Shown here piece after piece: positions 60,228 to 64,000 of a stretch of DNA of 64,000 nucleotides (the stretch's first letter is position 1; the number at the start of each line of letters is the position of its first letter). The stretch lies in NCBI GenBank assembly GCA_013297985.1, contig JAAFIY010000004.1, positions 16,620-80,619 on the forward strand. Reading direction: 5' to 3'. The position numbers were made by a program, and so were the translations under genes. A model generated the notes under the pieces. That model was given only the letters and a program-made list of their open reading frames with translations, did not search any database and was not told the origin of the DNA. This stretch comes from Comamonadaceae bacterium (GTDB taxonomy: Bacteria; Pseudomonadota; Gammaproteobacteria; Burkholderiales; Burkholderiaceae_C).

Positions 60228-61382
60228 TCACCAAGTTGAAAACACATCGTGCGCGAGGCCAAAGGCGGTGCTGGCCCCGGTGCCGCTGGTGACCACCACG
60301 GCACGCACGTTGGGCGCGGGAGATTCAATCAGCGCGGGTTGGCTGGGGTGGGTGGGATAGACGCCCGTCCAACGCTCGAGCACGTCCACCTGATCGAGCC
60401 GCAAGGTGTCGCGCAGATGGCCCAAGATGAGCGTGTCCACCGCCTCTAGCGCAAAGGGATCGGGAGCGCCGCCCAGCACGTCGGTGTAGTGGTGCGAGTC
60501 CCCCACCACCAAAGAACCATCGGCGCTTTGCACCACGATCAGGTGGATGCCGTGTCGCAGGCTTTCGGCGGCATCACGCTCTAGCACTTGGCGCAGCGCG
60601 GCAGCCGCGGGCAGCACGGCATAACCCAGGTAGCGCACCAGGCTCAGATCAGCCATGACGGCCGCGCCAAGTTGGAAGCCCGTTGGGGAGCGCACGCGAA
60701 GCATGTTCAGGCTGCAGTGCTTGAGCACGTCCAGGTGCGCCCGCAAGGCGGGGCGGGCAATGCCGGTGACGTCCGCGCCGGTGCAGATCACCACGCGCTC
60801 GGCGCGCAGGCGGTGTTCAGGTGTGTCAACCTGCACGTCTTGACCCACGGGCTCAACCGACAGCACCGCCTGGGCGAAGTAGAACTGCACCCCATGGGCC
60901 GACGCCAGCCAGCGGGCCAGCAGCGGTAGTGCGGTGCGGCTTTCGACTCGCAGCTCGTGCGGGCTGTACAGCGCCGCGCAGGCGCCTTCGGTGCGCAGGG
61001 CCGGTATGCGTTGGGCGGCATCGGCTGGGGTGTGCAGCGAGCAGCCCTCGCCCATCTCGGTGGCGGCGAACTGTTCCAGCACGGCTTGCGCCTCGCGCCG
61101 GTGGGCCTGCACCCAAAGGCCCCGGTGCACCACGTCAATCCCGGCCTGCGGGGCCACGCGGGCCCACACCTCGCGTGCGTGGCGGGCGCGCCGCCAGGTG
61201 TCTCCTGCCGGTTGGCCGGTGACAGTGACAAAGCCGAAATTGCGAATGGAGGCGCCCACACAGCGAGCATCGCGGTCCACCACGGCCACGCTCAGTCCGC
61301 GTTCGGCAGCCTCCAGCGCATGGGCCAAGCCGACGATGCCGGCGCCCACCACGATCACGTCAAAGTGCAAAGGCGTCGGCAT
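60228..61382 (-). CDS. FAD-dependent oxidoreductase of phosphonate clusters (TIGR03364-like)
   Basis: A 384-aa glycine-oxidase-fold (DAO family) flavoprotein starting at ATG 61382 (MPTPLHFDVIVVGAGIVGLAHALEAAERG). It has SIRNFGFVTVTGQ, RVVICTGADVTGI, and the C-terminal RWTGVYPTHPSQP and VVVTSGTGASTAFGLAHDV. This is the subgroup found beside 2-aminoethylphosphonate transport genes and phnX. Oxidation of the amine (or an N-substituted form) would yield phosphonoacetaldehyde for PhnX, replacing or supplementing the PhnW transaminase, which is not in the window. That role is an inference from context. It sits 7 bp after the permease gene. Confidence 0.85.
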   Translation of the reverse strand: MPTPLHFDVIVVGAGIVGLAHALEAAERGLSVAVVDRDARCVGASIRNFGFVTVTGQPAGDTWRRARHAREVWARVAPQAGIDVVHRGLWVQAHRREAQAVLEQFAATEMGEGCSLHTPADAAQRIPALRTEGACAALYSPHELRVESRTALPLLARWLASAHGVQFYFAQAVLSVEPVGQDVQVDTPEHRLRAERVVICTGADVTGIARPALRAHLDVLKHCSLNMLRVRSPTGFQLGAAVMADLSLVRYLGYAVLPAAAALRQVLERDAAESLRHGIHLIVVQSADGSLVVGDSHHYTDVLGGAPDPFALEAVDTLILGHLRDTLRLDQVDVLERWTGVYPTHPSQPALIESPAPNVRAVVVTSGTGASTAFGLAHDVFSTW

Positions 61383-61389
61383 GAGGGCT

Positions 61390-63093
61390 TTAGCGATGGC
61401 GCCAGACCTGGGTGCGCGCCACCAGGCTGCGGCTGGCCCCCGCAAAACCCAAGCGCACGACAGCGGCGGTGACGAAGATCAACACCGCCATGGCGGCGGC
61501 GGGGGCAATATCACCCGCATCGTCCATGTTCAGCACCGCCACCGAAGCCAATTGGGTGCTGGGGGCGTACAAGAAGACCACGGCTGACACGGTGGTCATG
61601 GCGTTGACAAAGAAGTACCCGGACACCTCCAGCACCGTGACCATGCACACAGGGCCATGCACTTGCAGCGCGGTGCGCCAAAACGGCACACCCAGGGATT
61701 CACCCACCACTTCGTACTCGCGATCCAGTTGCCGCAGCGCGGTGAGTTGGGTGAGGTGGGCCACTGAAAAGAAATGCGCCACGGTGCACAACACCAAGAT
61801 GGCCATGGTGCCGTAAAGCCCCCCCATAGGGTTGCCCGGCGCGTTGAAAAACAAGATGTAGCCCAGTCCTAGCACCAGGCCGGGCACGGCCAGCGGCAGG
61901 GTGGCGATCAGGTTCAGTGCCTGCCGCGCCTGCACATGGTGGCGGGGCTTATCCACCAGATACGCGCTGACAAAGCTGGCCGCCGCGCCGATCACCGCAG
62001 TGGCGGTGGCCAAGATGAGGGAGTTGAAGTAACTGGCCCAGCCGCCGCCGTCCATGTTGTTGAAGTCGTAGTGCGCCAGCGTCAGCGACAGGTTGTAGGG
62101 CCAGTAGGTGGCCACTGAGGCGAACACCGCCACGCCAATCGCGGCCAGCAGCGCAAATGCCACCACAGCGCAAAAAGCAGCAAAGGCCCAATCGGTGGGC
62201 GCATGCGGCTTGGGGTTGTAGGGCGTGGAGCGCACCCCCAGGGCGGCCGACTGGCGCGCCCGTACCCGGCCTTCCACCACAAAAGCCAGTGCAGCGGGCA
62301 AGAGCAGAATCAAGCCCACCACTGCGCCCATCTGGAAGTTTTGCTGGCCCACCACCTGTTTGTAGATGTCAGTGGCCAGCACGCTGGCTTGGCCCCCCAC
62401 CACTTTGGGCACACCAAAGTCCGTAATCACCAGCACAAACACCACCACCAAGGCCATCAGCAGGCCATAACGGCTGGCCGGTAGGGTGACGCTGCAAAAC
62501 ACCCGCCAACGGCTGGCGCCCAAGGTCTCGGCGGCCTCGTACAGCCGCCCGTCGGTGGTGGCAAGCGCGGTGCTTAGCACCAACAGGGCATGGGGGAATG
62601 TCCACAAGATCGAGCCCAGCACGATGCCAAATTCGCCATACAGGCTGTCCACCCCGATCCACGGCAGCAGGCCCTTGAGCAGGCCCTGGTTGCCAAACAA
62701 ATAAACCAAGCTGATGGCCATCAACAGCGACGGCGCCAACAGCGGCACCAGTGCAATGCCGCGAAACACGCCTTTGGCTGGCATGCAGGTTGAGGTCAGG
62801 CCATAAGCAAAGGCAAAGGCCAGCGCCGTGGTGATGGCAGCGCTGATGGTTGCTAGCCGCACGCTGCGCCAAGCCGAGTCCAGCAGGGCGGGGGTTTGAA
62901 AGTAGCTAATCAGGTGGGTCGGGCCCGCAAAGCTGCCGTCGGCGTTGAACACCGACTCGATCAGCAAAGCGCCCACCGGCAACACGATGAAGCACAGGCC
63001 CAAGGCCAGGGTGCACCAGGTGGCCACACCCTGCAAGGTGCTGTCTGCCGCCCGCGACGGTGCCGCGGCGCCGGGCCAGACCGCGTGGTTCAT
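61390..63093 (-). CDS. Fused 2-aminoethylphosphonate ABC transporter permease
   Basis: The 567-aa inner-membrane protein starts at ATG 63093, in an ATGA overlap with the ATPase gene; the ORF-track start adds 45 residues. It contains two consecutive permease domains of about six helices each, like FbpB/iron permeases. Each has an EAA coupling loop: YEAAETLGASRWRVFCSVTLPAS (first half) and YEVVGESLGVPFWRTALQVHGPV (second half). This two-in-one form is typical of putative aminoethylphosphonate transporters found with TIGR03364 oxidoreductases. The substrate assignment depends on phnX and the FAD gene downstream. The binding protein is presumably beyond the right edge. Confidence 0.88.
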   Translation of the reverse strand: MNHAVWPGAAAPSRAADSTLQGVATWCTLALGLCFIVLPVGALLIESVFNADGSFAGPTHLISYFQTPALLDSAWRSVRLATISAAITTALAFAFAYGLTSTCMPAKGVFRGIALVPLLAPSLLMAISLVYLFGNQGLLKGLLPWIGVDSLYGEFGIVLGSILWTFPHALLVLSTALATTDGRLYEAAETLGASRWRVFCSVTLPASRYGLLMALVVVFVLVITDFGVPKVVGGQASVLATDIYKQVVGQQNFQMGAVVGLILLLPAALAFVVEGRVRARQSAALGVRSTPYNPKPHAPTDWAFAAFCAVVAFALLAAIGVAVFASVATYWPYNLSLTLAHYDFNNMDGGGWASYFNSLILATATAVIGAAASFVSAYLVDKPRHHVQARQALNLIATLPLAVPGLVLGLGYILFFNAPGNPMGGLYGTMAILVLCTVAHFFSVAHLTQLTALRQLDREYEVVGESLGVPFWRTALQVHGPVCMVTVLEVSGYFFVNAMTTVSAVVFLYAPSTQLASVAVLNMDDAGDIAPAAAMAVLIFVTAAVVRLGFAGASRSLVARTQVWRHR

Positions 63094-64000
63094 GTGCTGA
63101 GCACCGTCAGGGCGCTGGGCGGCATTTGCACTTGCACCGGTGCGCCCACCTGCCAGGCGGCGTCGGTGCCAGGTGGCGTGGTCAGTGCCACTTCGATGGG
63201 TGCATCCATGGCGTGACTGTGCAGCCACAGGCTGGTGAATGCGCCGTGAAAGGCGCTTTGGCGAATTTCAGCCAGCACCGTGTTGGCTGGCAGCGCCGAC
63301 GCGCCTTGGGCGCGGCGCGGGATGTCAGGCGTTACGCGCAATTGCTCGGGGCGGGCGCCAATTTGTACATCGGGGCGCACGGCGCTGGCCGCGCTGCCAT
63401 GGGTGTGAATCGCGAAATCAGCGTGACCGATGCGCGCCACGTCTGGCGCCACCAGGGCCGCTCGCCACAGATTCATCCGTCCCACAAACTGGGCCACGAA
63501 CTCGTTGCGCGGCCGGGCGTACAACTCGCGTGGCGTGCCCGCTTGCTCAATACGGCCTTGGTGCATGAGCACCACCCGGTCGGCCATCGACATGGCTTCG
63601 TCCTGGTCATGGGTGACCATGATGGTGGGAATGCCCAAGCGTTGTTGCAGCGCGCGCACTTCGCCGCGCAAGCTGGCCCGTACCTGGGCATCCAAGGCCG
63701 AAAGCGGCTCGTCCAGCAGCAGCAAGCGCGGGTTGGGGGCGAGTGCGCGCGCCAGGGCAATGCGTTGCTGCTGGCCGCCCGAGAGCTGCGCCGGGTACTT
63801 CTGGGCGTGGGCGGCCAAGCCCACCAGGTCCAGCATTTCATTGATGCGCGCCCGCCGCCGGCCAGCGTCCTGACCGCGCAGCCCGTAGCCCACGTTGTCG
63901 GCCGCGCTCAGGTTGGGAAACAGCGCGTAGCTCTGAAACACCACCCCAAAGTGGCGCTGTGCGGTGCTCAGGCCAGAGATGTCCACGCCCTGCAGCAAGA
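63090..64000 (-). CDS. 2-aminoethylphosphonate ABC transporter ATP-binding protein (partial)
   Basis: The window ends inside this gene; the N-terminal part with Walker A is missing. What remains shows the Q-loop FGVVFQSYALFPNLSAADNVGYGL, signature LSGGQQQRIALARAL, Walker B LLLLDEPLSALDAQ and the H-loop IMVTHDQDEAMSMADRVVL. A C-terminal TOBE-type regulatory domain follows (IGARPEQLRVTPD ... VLAEIRQSAFHGAFTSLWLHS). This is the CUT1/PotA-like class with a substrate-sensing tail. Cargo is inferred from the downstream phosphonate genes. The stop overlaps the permease start by 4 bp. Confidence 0.9.
   Translation of the reverse strand, partial: LLQGVDISGLSTAQRHFGVVFQSYALFPNLSAADNVGYGLRGQDAGRRRARINEMLDLVGLAAHAQKYPAQLSGGQQQRIALARALAPNPRLLLLDEPLSALDAQVRASLRGEVRALQQRLGIPTIMVTHDQDEAMSMADRVVLMHQGRIEQAGTPRELYARPRNEFVAQFVGRMNLWRAALVAPDVARIGHADFAIHTHGSAASAVRPDVQIGARPEQLRVTPDIPRRAQGASALPANTVLAEIRQSAFHGAFTSLWLHSHAMDAPIEVALTTPPGTDAAWQVGAPVQVQMPPSALTVLST

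Overview
The window looks like a chromosomal segment of a beta-proteobacterium of the order Burkholderiales, most likely family Comamonadaceae. The base composition is high in G+C, the operons are tight with ATGA and GTGA overlaps, and the gene content fits (lptD-surA-rsmA, a Bug-type solute receptor, mnmG-rsmG-parA-parB, form I CO dehydrogenase). No rRNA, tRNA, insertion sequence, prophage or CRISPR array was seen. Two parS-like sites next to parAB place this segment in the replication-origin half of a chromosome.

Layout. 1-5145: outer-membrane biogenesis and ribosome maturation (partial amgK, lptD, surA, rsmA). 5387-6378: a secreted guanyl-specific RNase with its barstar inhibitor. 6627-11121: malic enzyme maeB, an orphan Bug receptor and a threonate-type dehydrogenase. 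11151-13108: rubredoxin reductase, a 54-aa rubredoxin missing from the ORF track, and rubrerythrin, together a possible NAD(P)H-to-peroxide chain. 13301-16920: an exported DUF1800/DUF1501 pair. 17002-23428: a five-gene membrane cluster (SPFH/SHOCT, DUF4178, DUF350, membrane-bound spermidine-synthase-like protein, exported FAD amine-oxidase-like protein). 23421-27839: a very large PAS/GAF/GGDEF/EAL protein. 28153-31591: Spy-like protein, Crp/Fnr and LuxR regulators, and an old yellow enzyme. 32293-38015: mnmG, an unrecognised exported protein, rsmG, parA, parB. 38136-38969: a membrane-tethered methyltransferase.

39005-53863 is one long minus-strand block. Read in its own direction it starts with rcoM, a PAS-LytTR haem-type CO sensor. 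Next come three TTCGTG direct repeats spaced exactly 20 bp, then coxM-coxS-coxL-coxG-coxD-coxE-xdhC/coxF-mocA. CoxL carries the AYRCSFR active-site loop of true (form I) aerobic CO dehydrogenase. After these lie a 2OG-Fe(II) oxygenase-like gene, a polytopic membrane protein, and a cobalamin riboswitch ahead of a btuF-btuC-btuD uptake operon. The riboswitch begins inside the 3' coding end of the membrane-protein gene.

53949-64000: a YbjQ protein, a 47-aa membrane peptide behind a structured leader, a secreted alpha/beta-hydrolase-like protein, a D-aminoacylase-type amidohydrolase, a bile-acid/Na+ symporter-family protein, an SDR dehydrogenase, and a 2-aminoethylphosphonate cluster (ABC ATPase, fused permease, FAD oxidoreductase, phnX) running off the right edge.

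A pattern not tied to any gene runs through the whole window. At least a dozen degenerate copies of a ~50-bp imperfect-palindrome repeat sit between genes, over a start codon, and in frame inside several coding sequences.
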